DNA of 64,000 bases from Photorhabdus laumondii subsp. laumondii. Lineage in GTDB: Bacteria > Pseudomonadota > Gammaproteobacteria > Enterobacterales > Enterobacteriaceae. Positions within the stretch are counted from its first letter, which is position 1. Every line of letters begins with the position of its first letter. Location: NCBI RefSeq assembly GCF_003343245.1, contig NZ_CP024901.1, forward strand, positions 310,001-374,000, written 5' to 3'. The notes under the pieces were generated by a model. The model saw only the letters and a list, made by a program, of their open reading frames with translations, made no database searches and was not told the origin of the DNA. This document shows positions 1 to 7,948 of this stretch, one piece after another. Position numbers and translations under genes: made by a program.

Positions 1-50
1 ATACTGGCCTACTTCCTTTCAAATTCATATGTATCGCGTGCGGATCCAAC

Positions 51-965
51 ATGCAAAAGTTTGATACCAAGACCTTTCAGGGGCTGATCCTGACATTACA
101 GGATTATTGGGCGCGCCAGGGCTGCACCATTGTCCAACCACTGGACATGGAAGTTGGCGCGGGTACTTCTCATCCCATAACTTGCCTGCGTGCACTTGGC
201 CCGGAGCCAATTGCTGCTGCTTATGTACAACCTTCTCGCCGTCCGACCGATGGCCGTTATGGTGAAAACCCTAACCGTTTACAGCATTACTATCAGTTTC
301 AGGTCATTATTAAACCATCCCCAGACAATATTCAGGAATTGTATCTGGATTCTCTGAAGGCGCTAGGGTTAGACCCGACGGTTCATGACATCCGTTTTGT
401 TGAAGATAACTGGGAAAACCCAACGTTAGGCGCTTGGGGATTGGGTTGGGAAGTGTGGCTTAACGGGATGGAAGTGACTCAGTTTACTTACTTCCAACAG
501 GTAGGTGGTCTTGAGTGTAAACCTGTCACGGGTGAAATCACTTACGGTCTTGAGCGTCTGGCAATGTATATCCAAGGCGTAGACAGTGTTTATGATCTGG
601 TTTGGTGTGATGGCCCGCTGGGCAAAACCACCTATGGCGATATTTATCATCAAAATGAAGTGGAACAATCCACTTATAATTTTGAACATGCAGATGTTGA
701 TTTCCTGTTTACCTGCTTCGAACAATATGAAAAAGAGGCTCAGGACCTGCTGGCATTAGAAACGCCGCTACCGTTGCCAGCTTATGAACGTATTCTCAAA
801 GCGGGCCATACATTCAACTTGCTGGATGCCCGTAAAGCTATCTCGGTGACTGAACGCCAGCGTTATATCCTGCGTATTCGCACCCTGACCAAAGCTGTTG
901 CCGAAGCATATTATGCCTCCCGCGAGGCGTTAGGCTTCCCTATGTGTAACAAGAATCAGAACTAA
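51..965 (+). CDS. glyQ: Glycine--tRNA ligase alpha subunit
   Basis: This 304-residue protein is the catalytic alpha chain of the alpha2-beta2 bacterial glycyl-tRNA synthetase, which activates glycine with ATP and charges tRNA-Gly in the cytoplasm. The length is normal for the family. The N-terminal region shows the expected [17 protein letters not shown] and GPEP blocks, followed by the YQFQVIIKP segment of the class II catalytic core. The ATG at 51 matches the usual start ([12 protein letters not shown]). The beta-subunit gene begins 9 bp after the stop codon, so the two are almost certainly co-transcribed. Nothing looks damaged. Upstream sequence is cut by the window edge, so the promoter cannot be judged. 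Confidence 0.97.
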   Translation: MQKFDTKTFQGLILTLQDYWARQGCTIVQPLDMEVGAGTSHPITCLRALGPEPIAAAYVQPSRRPTDGRYGENPNRLQHYYQFQVIIKPSPDNIQELYLDSLKALGLDPTVHDIRFVEDNWENPTLGAWGLGWEVWLNGMEVTQFTYFQQVGGLECKPVTGEITYGLERLAMYIQGVDSVYDLVWCDGPLGKTTYGDIYHQNEVEQSTYNFEHADVDFLFTCFEQYEKEAQDLLALETPLPLPAYERILKAGHTFNLLDARKAISVTERQRYILRIRTLTKAVAEAYYASREALGFPMCNKNQN

Positions 966-974
966 GAGGCTGTC

Positions 975-3044
975 ATGACTCAACAGACTTTCCTGGTGGA
1001 AATCGGCACAGAAGAGTTGCCGCCGAAGGCTCTTCGTTCATTAGCTGAAGCATTTGCTGCTAATTTTGCGGCGGAGTTGGATAACGCGAATTTAGCGTAT
1101 GGTGAAATCAGTTGGTTTGCCACGCCGCGTCGTCTGGCACTAAAAGTTGCTAATCTGGATGAGGCGCAAGCTGATCGTGAAGTCGAAAAACGCGGTCCAG
1201 CGATTGCTCAGGCATTTGATACTGAGGGTAAACCGACAAAAGCGGCTGAAGGTTGGGCTCGCGGTTGTGGTATCACGGCTGCTCAGGCTGAACGTTTAGT
1301 GACAGATAAAGGCGAATGGCTGTTGTATCGTGCGCTGGTTAAAGGCCGTAGTGTCAAAGAGTTGCTGGCGGCTATGGTTAACAGTGCACTAAATAAGTTG
1401 CCAATTCCTAAATTGATGCGTTGGAGCGATAAAGAGACTCAGTTTGCTCGCCCAGTTCATACCGTTACCATGTTGTTTGGTGATGAACTGATTGAAGGCG
1501 AAATTCTGGGTATTAAATCCGCACGTGTCATTCGTGGTCACCGCTTTATGGGTGAATCTGAATTTGCGATTGATAATGCAGAGCAGTATCCAGAGATTTT
1601 GCAGCAACGTGGTAGAGTGCTTGCAGATTATACAACCCGTAAGGTACTCATTAAGCAGGATGTAGAACAGGCGGCGATTAAGCTAGGCGGCGTTGCTGAT
1701 ATCAGTGACAGTTTACTGGAAGAGGTGACTTCATTGGTTGAATGGCCGGTTGTGCTGACAGCGAAATTTGAAGAGAAATTCCTTGAAGTGCCAGCCGAAG
1801 CATTGGTTTACACCATGAAAGGTGACCAGAAATACTTCCCGGTTTACGACAATGCGGGCAAATTGATGGCAAACTTTATCTTTGTTGCCAACATTGACTC
1901 TTCTGATCCACAACAAATCATTGACGGTAACGAGAAGGTGGTTCGTCCACGTTTGGCCGACGCAGAATTTTTCTTTAAGACGGATCGTAAACAGCGTCTG
2001 GAAGATAATTTACCTCGTCTGGAGACGGTTTTGTTCCAGAAACAACTTGGTACTTTGCGTGATAAAACGGATCGTATTCAGGCGTTGGCCGGTTGGATTG
2101 CAGAGAAAATTGGCGCTGATGTGAATCATGCTACCCGTGCGGGTTTGTTGTCCAAATGTGACTTGATGACCAACATGGTATTTGAGTTCACCGATACACA
2201 AGGTGTGATGGGAATGCATTACGCCCGTCATGACGGTGAAGCAGAGGATGTTGCTCTGGCATTGAATGAGCAGTATCAACCGCGTTTTGCGGGGGATGAA
2301 CTGCCTTCTACAGGCGTTTCTTGTGCGTTAGCGATCGCTGACAAAATGGATACTCTGGCGGGTATTTTTGGTATTGGTCAGCATCCGAGAGGCGATAAAG
2401 ATCCGTTTGCGCTGCGTCGTGCTGCGTTGGGTGCTCTACGTATTATCGTTGAGAAAAAATTGCCACTGGATTTGCAGACACTGACAGAAGAAGCAGTTCG
2501 CCTGTATGGTGATAAGCTGACAAATGCCAAGGTTACGGATGATGTGGTGGAATTTATGCTTGGCCGTTTCCGTGCTTGGTATCAGGAGCAGGGCTACCGC
2601 GTCGATACCATTCAAGCGGTATTAGCACGTCGTCCAACGCAGCCTGCTGATTTCGATGCTCGTGTTAAAGCGGTGACCCACTTCCGTACACTGGATGAAG
2701 CCGCAGCGTTAGCCGCGGCGAATAAGCGCGTTTCTAACATTCTGGCGAAGTCTGAAGAGACATTGAACGAGAAAGTAGATGTTTCTACGTTGAAAGCGCC
2801 AGAAGAGGTGAAACTGGCAACGCATCTGATAGTTTTACAGGATAAGCTGGCGCCTTTGTTTGCCGAAGGGCACTATCAGGAAGCGTTGGTTGAGTTGGCA
2901 TCTTTGCGTGAAGTTGTTGATGCTTTCTTTGACAATGTGATGGTGATGGATGAAGACTTACAGGTGCGAGTAAATCGCTTAACTTTGTTAAGTGAGTTGC
3001 GTGACTTGTTCCTGAGAGTGGCAGATATTTCGTTACTGCAATAA
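975..3044 (+). CDS. glyS: Glycine--tRNA ligase beta subunit
   Basis: This 689-residue protein is the beta chain of tetrameric glycyl-tRNA synthetase. It binds tRNA-Gly and is needed for aminoacylation by GlyQ. The N-terminus [15 protein letters not shown] and the [10 protein letters not shown] and [12 protein letters not shown] blocks (HD-like and helical domains) are typical. The C-terminal 150 residues are the helical DALR-like anticodon-binding region, ending in RVADISLLQ. Length is the family norm. The start at 975 lies 9 bp after the glyQ stop, with GAGG in the gap as a likely ribosome-binding site. The gene is intact. Confidence 0.97.
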   Translation: MTQQTFLVEIGTEELPPKALRSLAEAFAANFAAELDNANLAYGEISWFATPRRLALKVANLDEAQADREVEKRGPAIAQAFDTEGKPTKAAEGWARGCGITAAQAERLVTDKGEWLLYRALVKGRSVKELLAAMVNSALNKLPIPKLMRWSDKETQFARPVHTVTMLFGDELIEGEILGIKSARVIRGHRFMGESEFAIDNAEQYPEILQQRGRVLADYTTRKVLIKQDVEQAAIKLGGVADISDSLLEEVTSLVEWPVVLTAKFEEKFLEVPAEALVYTMKGDQKYFPVYDNAGKLMANFIFVANIDSSDPQQIIDGNEKVVRPRLADAEFFFKTDRKQRLEDNLPRLETVLFQKQLGTLRDKTDRIQALAGWIAEKIGADVNHATRAGLLSKCDLMTNMVFEFTDTQGVMGMHYARHDGEAEDVALALNEQYQPRFAGDELPSTGVSCALAIADKMDTLAGIFGIGQHPRGDKDPFALRRAALGALRIIVEKKLPLDLQTLTEEAVRLYGDKLTNAKVTDDVVEFMLGRFRAWYQEQGYRVDTIQAVLARRPTQPADFDARVKAVTHFRTLDEAAALAAANKRVSNILAKSEETLNEKVDVSTLKAPEEVKLATHLIVLQDKLAPLFAEGHYQEALVELASLREVVDAFFDNVMVMDEDLQVRVNRLTLLSELRDLFLRVADISLLQ

Positions 3045-3061
3045 TGACCTGAAATAGTCAA

Positions 3062-3092
3062 TTCCGGCTGTTGTGAAATGCGATAGCCGGAA
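3062..3092 (+). terminator. Hairpin after glyS
   Basis: An 8-bp perfect stem (TTCCGGCT / AGCCGGAA) with a 15-base loop lies 18 bp after the glyS stop. It lacks a proper U-run, so it may stabilise the 3' end rather than act as an intrinsic terminator. Confidence 0.35.
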
Positions 3093-3169
3093 CTTAATGC
3101 CCTTGGCATTGATTTTACCGAGGTTTTGGTTGGTATGGGGTTAACCTATCTGATCTGGAGCGTATCACC

Positions 3170-3319
3170 TTGACTAAAGTTGCGAAGGAAAAAGCATTAC
3201 CGTTTGAAATGCGAGCACCTAATAAATTGACTGCCGAAACTTTGGCTAAGAGTGATCGTGGTGAAGACATTCGTCAGGCAAAGGATGCTGATGATTTATT
3301 CGATCAGCTTGGTATCTGA
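3170..3319 (+). pseudogene. RelB/DinJ-family antitoxin C-terminal remnant
   Basis: A short frame beginning at TTG encodes about 49 residues (KALPFEMRAPN...SDRGEDIRQAKDADDLFDQLGI). This matches the C-terminal half of RelB/DinJ antitoxins, the part that wraps the RelE/YafQ-type toxin. The N-terminal ribbon-helix-helix DNA-binding part is missing: in-frame sequence upstream reaches a TGA at 3110 without a plausible start. No toxin gene follows; the next feature is tRNA-Pro. It therefore looks like a degraded module. A short expressed antitoxin from the TTG start is possible but unsupported, because no clear ribosome-binding site is visible. Confidence 0.6.
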
Positions 3320-3478
3320 TGCGTCAGCCAAGATATTCAAGTCAATTTAAGCGTGATGTGAAATCTGTGAGAAAGTGCGACATCACTGGCTTTCAGTTGT
3401 TTTTATCAGCAACTAATCTCTGGTTATCAAAAAGGTATTGACGGCCTGTAGCGAGCGCAGTAAGATTCGGCTCGTTTT

Positions 3479-3555
3479 CGGCGAGTAGCGCAGCTTGGTA
3501 GCGCAACTGGTTTGGGACCAGTGGGTCGGAGGTTCGAATCCTCTCTCGCCGACCA
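3479..3555 (+). tRNA. tRNA-Pro (anticodon UGG)
   Basis: This is a 77-nt tRNA with genomic CCA. The acceptor stem pairs CGGCGAG with CTCGCCG, the anticodon loop is TTTGGGA with anticodon TGG, and the T-arm contains GGTTCGAATCC. It is close to the enterobacterial proline tRNA reading CCN codons. It marks the left edge of an insertion that separates glyQS from dppABCDF. I found no second copy of its 3' end that would prove an attachment site. Confidence 0.96.
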
Positions 3556-3565
3556 GAATTTAGAG

Positions 3566-3592
3566 AACCCCGCTTTTTGAGCGGGGTTTTTT
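3566..3592 (+). terminator. Intrinsic terminator of tRNA-Pro
   Basis: The stem AACCCCGC / GCGGGGTT has a 7-base loop and is followed by a T-rich run (TTTTTTCTTTT). It lies 10 bp after the tRNA 3' end. This is a classic rho-independent terminator. Confidence 0.93.
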
Positions 3593-3661
3593 CTTTTGTG
3601 CTTCATTCGTTAACAGTAGTGAAAATTCAACGTCTCTACGGTGATTTTCAGATAAAGGCGA

Positions 3662-4885
3662 CTATTCCTTGATAGCAGAAGATGCTATTGGATCAAAACT
3701 CAAAAGGAGTTTAGAAGGTCCTCGTGTATACACGCCTGTTTCTTGATAATGATAGTGATCAGCAAAACGTAAATTATGCAGGAGATCCAAAATAATATTG
3801 GATGAAACTTCCAACTGACTGAGTGAAAATGCAGCCGCAGCACAGGCATGAGTACCTGCACCAAAAGCTAAATGTCTTTTTCGATTTGCTTTCTGTGGAG
3901 AAGTGGTATTTTTTCTTCGATATAGATCAAATTCATTTGGTTTGTGAAAAACCGATGGATCACGATTAGCTGCGCCAATCATACAAAATACTACAGCGCC
4001 TTTAGGTATATCGATACCAGAAATAGTGACGTCTTCACTCGCCTCTCTTGGAATGAGTTGTACGGGGGATGTCAGACGTAAAGTTTCTTCAAATGCATCT
4101 CGAACTAAGCTGCGATCTTTGAGAACTACATCAAGCATACTCGGATTAGATATTAAGTGATTAAGCATCATTGCTAATATCTTGTCAGCAGGTTCTGTAG
4201 CCGCTAATAGAATGTTTAAACACAGTGCTGTAATTTCACTCATGGACATCGCTGTATCTTGACAGAATATAGATATAATGTCCTTACTGGGATTACGCCG
4301 TCTCTGATCTATTATAGGCTTTAGTAAGCGAATTAATTTCTGACTACATTCAAGACTGTGCATTTTTTCTAGTTCTGTTTGGTCAAACTGGGTAATAAAA
4401 CTGGCGATACCCTTGTGCCATTCAGCTATATCACGATAGTTATCACTTGGCAGTCCGAGAATACTTAATGTCACTAATACGGCATAATCGCGGCCAAAGT
4501 CATTAACAATATCTATATTTCCTTTTTCCATATAAGGTTGTAAGAGATCTTCAGTAATCTTTCGAATCATGGGTTCGTAGTAGCGATTAAAATAATCTCT
4601 TGAAAGTCCTTGCATTATGAATTTTCGTTTACACGCATGCTCTTCACCTTCCATTTGAGCAAGAACGCGATCCCCCATAACCGGTTCGGCAAGTGCAGTT
4701 AATGGCTTAGTATTGAAAATTGAGGATTTTAAAATAGCGTCAACATCCTCATATTTGCCAATAAAATAGCTATTTTGGGATTGTTCAAAATAAACTAAAT
4801 CTTGTTTATGCAAAATGTCGTAAAAATCGTAAGGATTTTTTATGAATTTGGGATCGTGAATGTTGAAAGAGCTTAATTTAGCCAT
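3662..4885 (-). CDS. Cytochrome P450 next to the cyclodipeptide synthase
   Basis: This 407-residue soluble bacterial P450 shows the ExxR pair (E267, R270) and the heme-ligand loop with FGAGTHAC, where Cys348 is the proximal ligand. The I-helix reads LLAATEPADK (around 226-235) rather than the usual AGxDT. I recall that I-helix form from CypX-type P450s, which oxidise cyclo(Leu-Leu) in Bacillus pulcherriminic acid synthesis. It starts 85 bp downstream of the cyclodipeptide synthase on the same strand, so the two are probably one operon and this enzyme likely oxidises the diketopiperazine. Redox partners are not encoded nearby. The P450 family is certain; the substrate is inferred from the neighbour. 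Confidence 0.92.
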   Translation of the reverse strand: MAKLSSFNIHDPKFIKNPYDFYDILHKQDLVYFEQSQNSYFIGKYEDVDAILKSSIFNTKPLTALAEPVMGDRVLAQMEGEEHACKRKFIMQGLSRDYFNRYYEPMIRKITEDLLQPYMEKGNIDIVNDFGRDYAVLVTLSILGLPSDNYRDIAEWHKGIASFITQFDQTELEKMHSLECSQKLIRLLKPIIDQRRRNPSKDIISIFCQDTAMSMSEITALCLNILLAATEPADKILAMMLNHLISNPSMLDVVLKDRSLVRDAFEETLRLTSPVQLIPREASEDVTISGIDIPKGAVVFCMIGAANRDPSVFHKPNEFDLYRRKNTTSPQKANRKRHLAFGAGTHACAAAAFSLSQLEVSSNIILDLLHNLRFADHYHYQETGVYTRGPSKLLLSFDPIASSAIKE

Positions 4886-4970
4886 TATTTTGCTTCCTTT
4901 CTAAAGATATTTGGTACTAAGAGCGTATTAACTTTAAACGCAGTGACTATTTCATCAGACTGTTTGTGTT

Positions 4971-5675
4971 TTATAATTGAGTGACGATTCCGTAACTTTG
5001 TTTATCTGCTACTTGTATAGGATAACTACCGTTAAATAACCCTTTTCCGATTGACCAAGGGCGGTGATAAAGTAACGTAGAATACTTTACCCCAAGTAAT
5101 CGAGGGGTATTGAGGTAAAAAGGAATTTCAGCGAAAATATATGGCAACGCTTTATATACTAATTGTAGGTCAATTTGACCAAAGTATTGCCCAGTACCTT
5201 TTAGTCGCCCTTTTATGGCTTGAAAGGACATATCAAGACAGCTTTTTTTAAAAGATTCTGATTCATTAAACGCGTTTTCAACTTGTGTTTTAAGAGATTG
5301 GTAGTCATGGTTTAGTGAAAAGTCACTAAATTGGATGACTCTGATTTGCTTACTTTTCAATGTTGCTGTGGAAATAACATAATCAAGGTTACGTAAATGA
5401 CGTCTAATTTCGCGATGTGTTTTTTTGATAGCTTTAACATTATCAATTCCACTAGCGACTAAAAGGCGTGAAGCTTCACGTTCACAAGGTAATAATATGT
5501 CGACTTGTCGGAAATAATGACTTGACCACTGAATAAGGTCCACTACATAGTCTTTTGAAAAACGCGAGTTAAAGGGGCTTATCCCTATTAGCGCGTGATC
5601 ACCTTTTTGAATAATTTGGTCACAACGAGAGGTTTCACCTTGGACAGTAAATGATGGTGAATTCTCGTGCAGCAA
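4971..5675 (-). CDS. tRNA-dependent cyclodipeptide synthase (CDPS)
   Basis: This 234-residue enzyme belongs to the AlbC/YvmC family, which uses two aminoacyl-tRNAs to make a cyclodipeptide. The hallmark HALIGISPFNSRFS places the catalytic serine at residue 33. Tyr179 and Glu183 lie in PYIFAEIPF and Tyr203-His204 in LLYHRPW; they correspond to AlbC Tyr178, Glu182 and Tyr202. Asn36, Tyr203 and His204 place it in the NYH subfamily. It is closer to YvmC than to AlbC, and a Photorhabdus CDPS has been reported to make mainly cyclo(Leu-Leu), so that product is likely. The start is TTG at 5675; an in-frame TGA upstream leaves no ATG. The P450 downstream is the likely tailoring enzyme. Confidence 0.93.
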   Translation of the reverse strand: MLHENSPSFTVQGETSRCDQIIQKGDHALIGISPFNSRFSKDYVVDLIQWSSHYFRQVDILLPCEREASRLLVASGIDNVKAIKKTHREIRRHLRNLDYVISTATLKSKQIRVIQFSDFSLNHDYQSLKTQVENAFNESESFKKSCLDMSFQAIKGRLKGTGQYFGQIDLQLVYKALPYIFAEIPFYLNTPRLLGVKYSTLLYHRPWSIGKGLFNGSYPIQVADKQSYGIVTQL

Positions 5676-6117
5676 TGTTGAATGGGCTGATAATATTTGA
5701 TTGTTCGTTTCTTTTAAGCATTTTTTTCAGTAGATAACATTTCCATTGACTTTCCATTTTTTAATGTAATTCCACATAATCCTGTATAAATTACGCTATT
5801 TAACTTGAGATTTATTTAATCTCTTGTATCAGTAATCCTGTAGGAAAATTACGTATATACCCGTCATCTTTCAAGTTGCTTCTGTGTTGGCTACACTCGC
5901 TCACCCCGGTCACATAGTTCTCTATGCTCCCGGGGATTCTCTCCCTTGCCGCCGCGATGCATCTTGAAATCCATAGGTATAGACTAATAATATCATAGTA
6001 AAAAATAACATTTAATTACTATCCATGATATTTAATTTATCCATCTGAGAAATATATCTCATTCATTAAATGACTTGTTTGAAAAAACATAAGAATAGTG
6101 TATGAATATTATATTCT
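5676..6117. other. Divergent intergenic region upstream of CDPS and the transporter pair
   Basis: This 442-bp AT-rich spacer separates the minus-strand CDPS/P450 pair from the plus-strand small gene and transporter. Besides the ERIC-type palindrome I see no gene and no operator I can name. Promoters for both directions should lie here. Confidence 0.6.
5856..5981 (-). repeat. ERIC-type palindromic repeat, copy 1
   Basis: A 126-bp imperfect palindrome runs from TATACCCGTCATC to CCATAGGTATA. Its centre contains CGCTCACCCCGGTCAC and GCTCCCGGGGATTC, which correspond to the conserved ERIC core. An inverted copy lies at 13626-13755. ERIC elements are non-coding and can form long hairpins in transcripts. 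Confidence 0.85.
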
Positions 6118-6447
6118 ATGAGCATCAAATGGAATGTAAATATGAAATTAAATGACATAGGTAACATAGTTTTACTAGAAATTAATAAGTTTAGAATAAA
6201 CGATAATCGAGTATTTTCGAAGCGTGAATATCAAAATTTTATCAGTAGGCATAAAGACAGGATATTTTTGCATATCGTTAATACGTTAGAAAAAGAAGGT
6301 AAGATACGGCTAAACATGACATTGATTGACTGTTCGACAGGAAATATTAAAGATGAATCCGCAATAACAAAAGGAATAAAATATCGGAAATTTAATTTTT
6401 GGAATAAGAGAATAATAGGTGATATATGTCTTCATATAATGGCGTAA
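6118..6447 (+). CDS. Hypothetical protein, 109 residues
   Basis: I do not recognise this protein. It is basic and mostly alpha/beta-like, without a signal peptide or membrane segment. A second ATG at 6142 (MKLNDIGNIVLL) could be the real start. The 3' end overlaps the next gene by 22 bp, so the two are translationally coupled. The segment FSKREYQNFISRHKDRIF could form helices, but I cannot assign it to a DNA-binding family. Confidence 0.6.
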   Translation: MSIKWNVNMKLNDIGNIVLLEINKFRINDNRVFSKREYQNFISRHKDRIFLHIVNTLEKEGKIRLNMTLIDCSTGNIKDESAITKGIKYRKFNFWNKRIIGDICLHIMA

Positions 6448-7346
6448 TATATGGGGTTATTTTTTGCCTCATCAGTGCAGCATTTGATGTGTTTGTTGCG
6501 TATTTAACGCAATCGATAAATTCAGCTATTGTTATCTTTTATTGCTTTATATCATCTACTTTATTATTTATGATGATAAGTATTTTCAAAGGGATTGATC
6601 AATTAATTGTGAAGGTCCGCAAGAACACCTTATTGGTGTTAATTGTTAATATCTCAATTCTATTAAATTGGGGGGGATTAATCATTTCGCTACGTTTTCT
6701 TGAGCCTGCAATAGTGGGGGTAGCTTCAGTGGCTTGTGGTCCTGCGATAACAATCCTCCTTTCATCTTTTATCGATAAAAACGAGGCAAAAACAGAAAAA
6801 TTGGAAGTCGTCATATCTTGGTTAGTTCTCATTGGTGTAGGTGTGATGCTAGTGAATGTATTTTTAGGAAATAGTGGATTATCATCAACCTCAACTCAGG
6901 ATAGGATTATTGGCATTGTTAGTGTGATAATTGGTGCTGTAGGAACGGTGTTATACACTATTTTTTCTAAGAAATTATTCAAGGAAAAATGGCAAACATA
7001 TGAGATATTGTCTGTTAGAAGTATTTTAATGGTGATACTTTCATTTTGTTATATTTCACTCTCCGATGTTTCTCTTAGTTTGAATATTGATATGATTCTT
7101 CCGATGTTGATTCTTGTTGCTGTCGGGCACTTACTTCCAATTTATCTCGTACTGAAGGCAATTAATGCCATTACCCCCCTTCATGTCTCTTTATTATTTT
7201 TACTGATACCTGTATTTACGATTCTTTTCCAATATCTTGATTCACGTATCGCGTTTTCTGTTGAAAGTTTGATTGCAGCTTCGGTTATAGTTTCTTTATT
7301 AATCATTCTTGGTGTGAGTAAGATAAAAAAGACAAATAGGGTATAA
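6426..7346 (+). CDS. DMT superfamily (EamA-type) transporter
   Basis: This 306-residue integral membrane protein has about ten hydrophobic segments in two halves, as in EamA-type drug/metabolite transporters. It would sit in the inner membrane and most likely exports a small metabolite. The start at 6426 lies inside the preceding frame, with AATAGGTG upstream as a weak ribosome-binding site. Its position beside the CDPS/P450 pair makes export of the modified cyclodipeptide plausible, but that is only a neighbourhood argument. Codon use is AT-rich like the rest of this insertion. Confidence 0.85.
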   Translation: MSSYNGVIYGVIFCLISAAFDVFVAYLTQSINSAIVIFYCFISSTLLFMMISIFKGIDQLIVKVRKNTLLVLIVNISILLNWGGLIISLRFLEPAIVGVASVACGPAITILLSSFIDKNEAKTEKLEVVISWLVLIGVGVMLVNVFLGNSGLSSTSTQDRIIGIVSVIIGAVGTVLYTIFSKKLFKEKWQTYEILSVRSILMVILSFCYISLSDVSLSLNIDMILPMLILVAVGHLLPIYLVLKAINAITPLHVSLLFLLIPVFTILFQYLDSRIAFSVESLIAASVIVSLLIILGVSKIKKTNRV

Positions 7347-7348
7347 AG

Positions 7349-7408
7349 ATGTTATCCAACAAAATTATGAAGAAATTAGGAGAATTGAAGAATGAGGTGA
7401 ATATTTGA
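7349..7408 (+). CDS. Possible 19-residue peptide after the transporter
   Basis: An ATG three bases after the transporter stop opens a 19-codon frame (MLSNKIMKKLGELKNEVNI) that would make an amphipathic, basic helix. No strong ribosome-binding site precedes it, so expression would depend on coupling. It may be chance. Confidence 0.25.
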   Translation: MLSNKIMKKLGELKNEVNI

Positions 7409-7948
7409 AACCTATCTAGCATTAATAGCGACCTGATAATGGCAACGGTCGTTAATTTACTAGTTAATTATTAATGAAACCAGAAGCGATGAAAAGTAGA
7501 TAAACGAGTAACGGGTTTTTGTATTTATTTATATTATTAATGTTATACTTATTTAACTTATTTTTCAGGTGCCGACTTTATTCGGCACACAGCATTTTAT
7601 GCCAGTTATCATCTTTTTCTCTGAAATAATCGTTTACTAATTAATCAAACAGCCACAAATTTTGCGCACAGGTTAACAGTGGTTAATCCTGCATCCATGA
7701 GCTTTTTATGGTCTTTTTGTCTATAAAATGTGCGCATTGTCATGTTTTTGTGCTAACTATGTTAATTATTAGTTTCCTTTGTGTTTTCCTGTTGTTTATG
7801 ACATCTGTTGAGATCTTATTGACGCAAGAGACAACAGTTGTTTAATTGATAAGCTGAAAATAATAAACAAAATCTAGACAGCGCAGTTTCTGACAGGAAG
7901 TGCGGATTCTGGCTGTACATAACAACATCACAAATGGAGTGCAAGAAA
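7409..7948 (+). other. dppA upstream region
   Basis: This 540-bp AT-rich region contains no gene I can support. It holds the dppA promoter and a long leader. A hairpin GTGCCGA / TCGGCAC (7569-7588) may end transcription from the transporter. The last 30 bases contain the C/A-rich element annotated separately. Confidence 0.55.
7919..7933 (+). promoter_or_regulatory. Likely GcvB sRNA target site in the dppA leader
   Basis: The run ATAACAACATCACAA lies just before the ribosome-binding site GGAG of dppA. In E. coli and Salmonella the GU-rich R1 region of the sRNA GcvB represses dppA by pairing to just such a C/A-rich stretch. The placement is the same here. The gcvB gene itself is outside the window. 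Confidence 0.6.

Noticed and set aside
3531..3555. tRNA-Pro 3' end as an integrase attachment site
   Set aside because: No integrase gene and no second copy of the tRNA end were found in the window, so an att site cannot be supported.
7409..7948. A riboswitch in the long dppA leader
   Set aside because: Only one small hairpin and an sRNA-type target are visible; no known aptamer pattern is recognisable.
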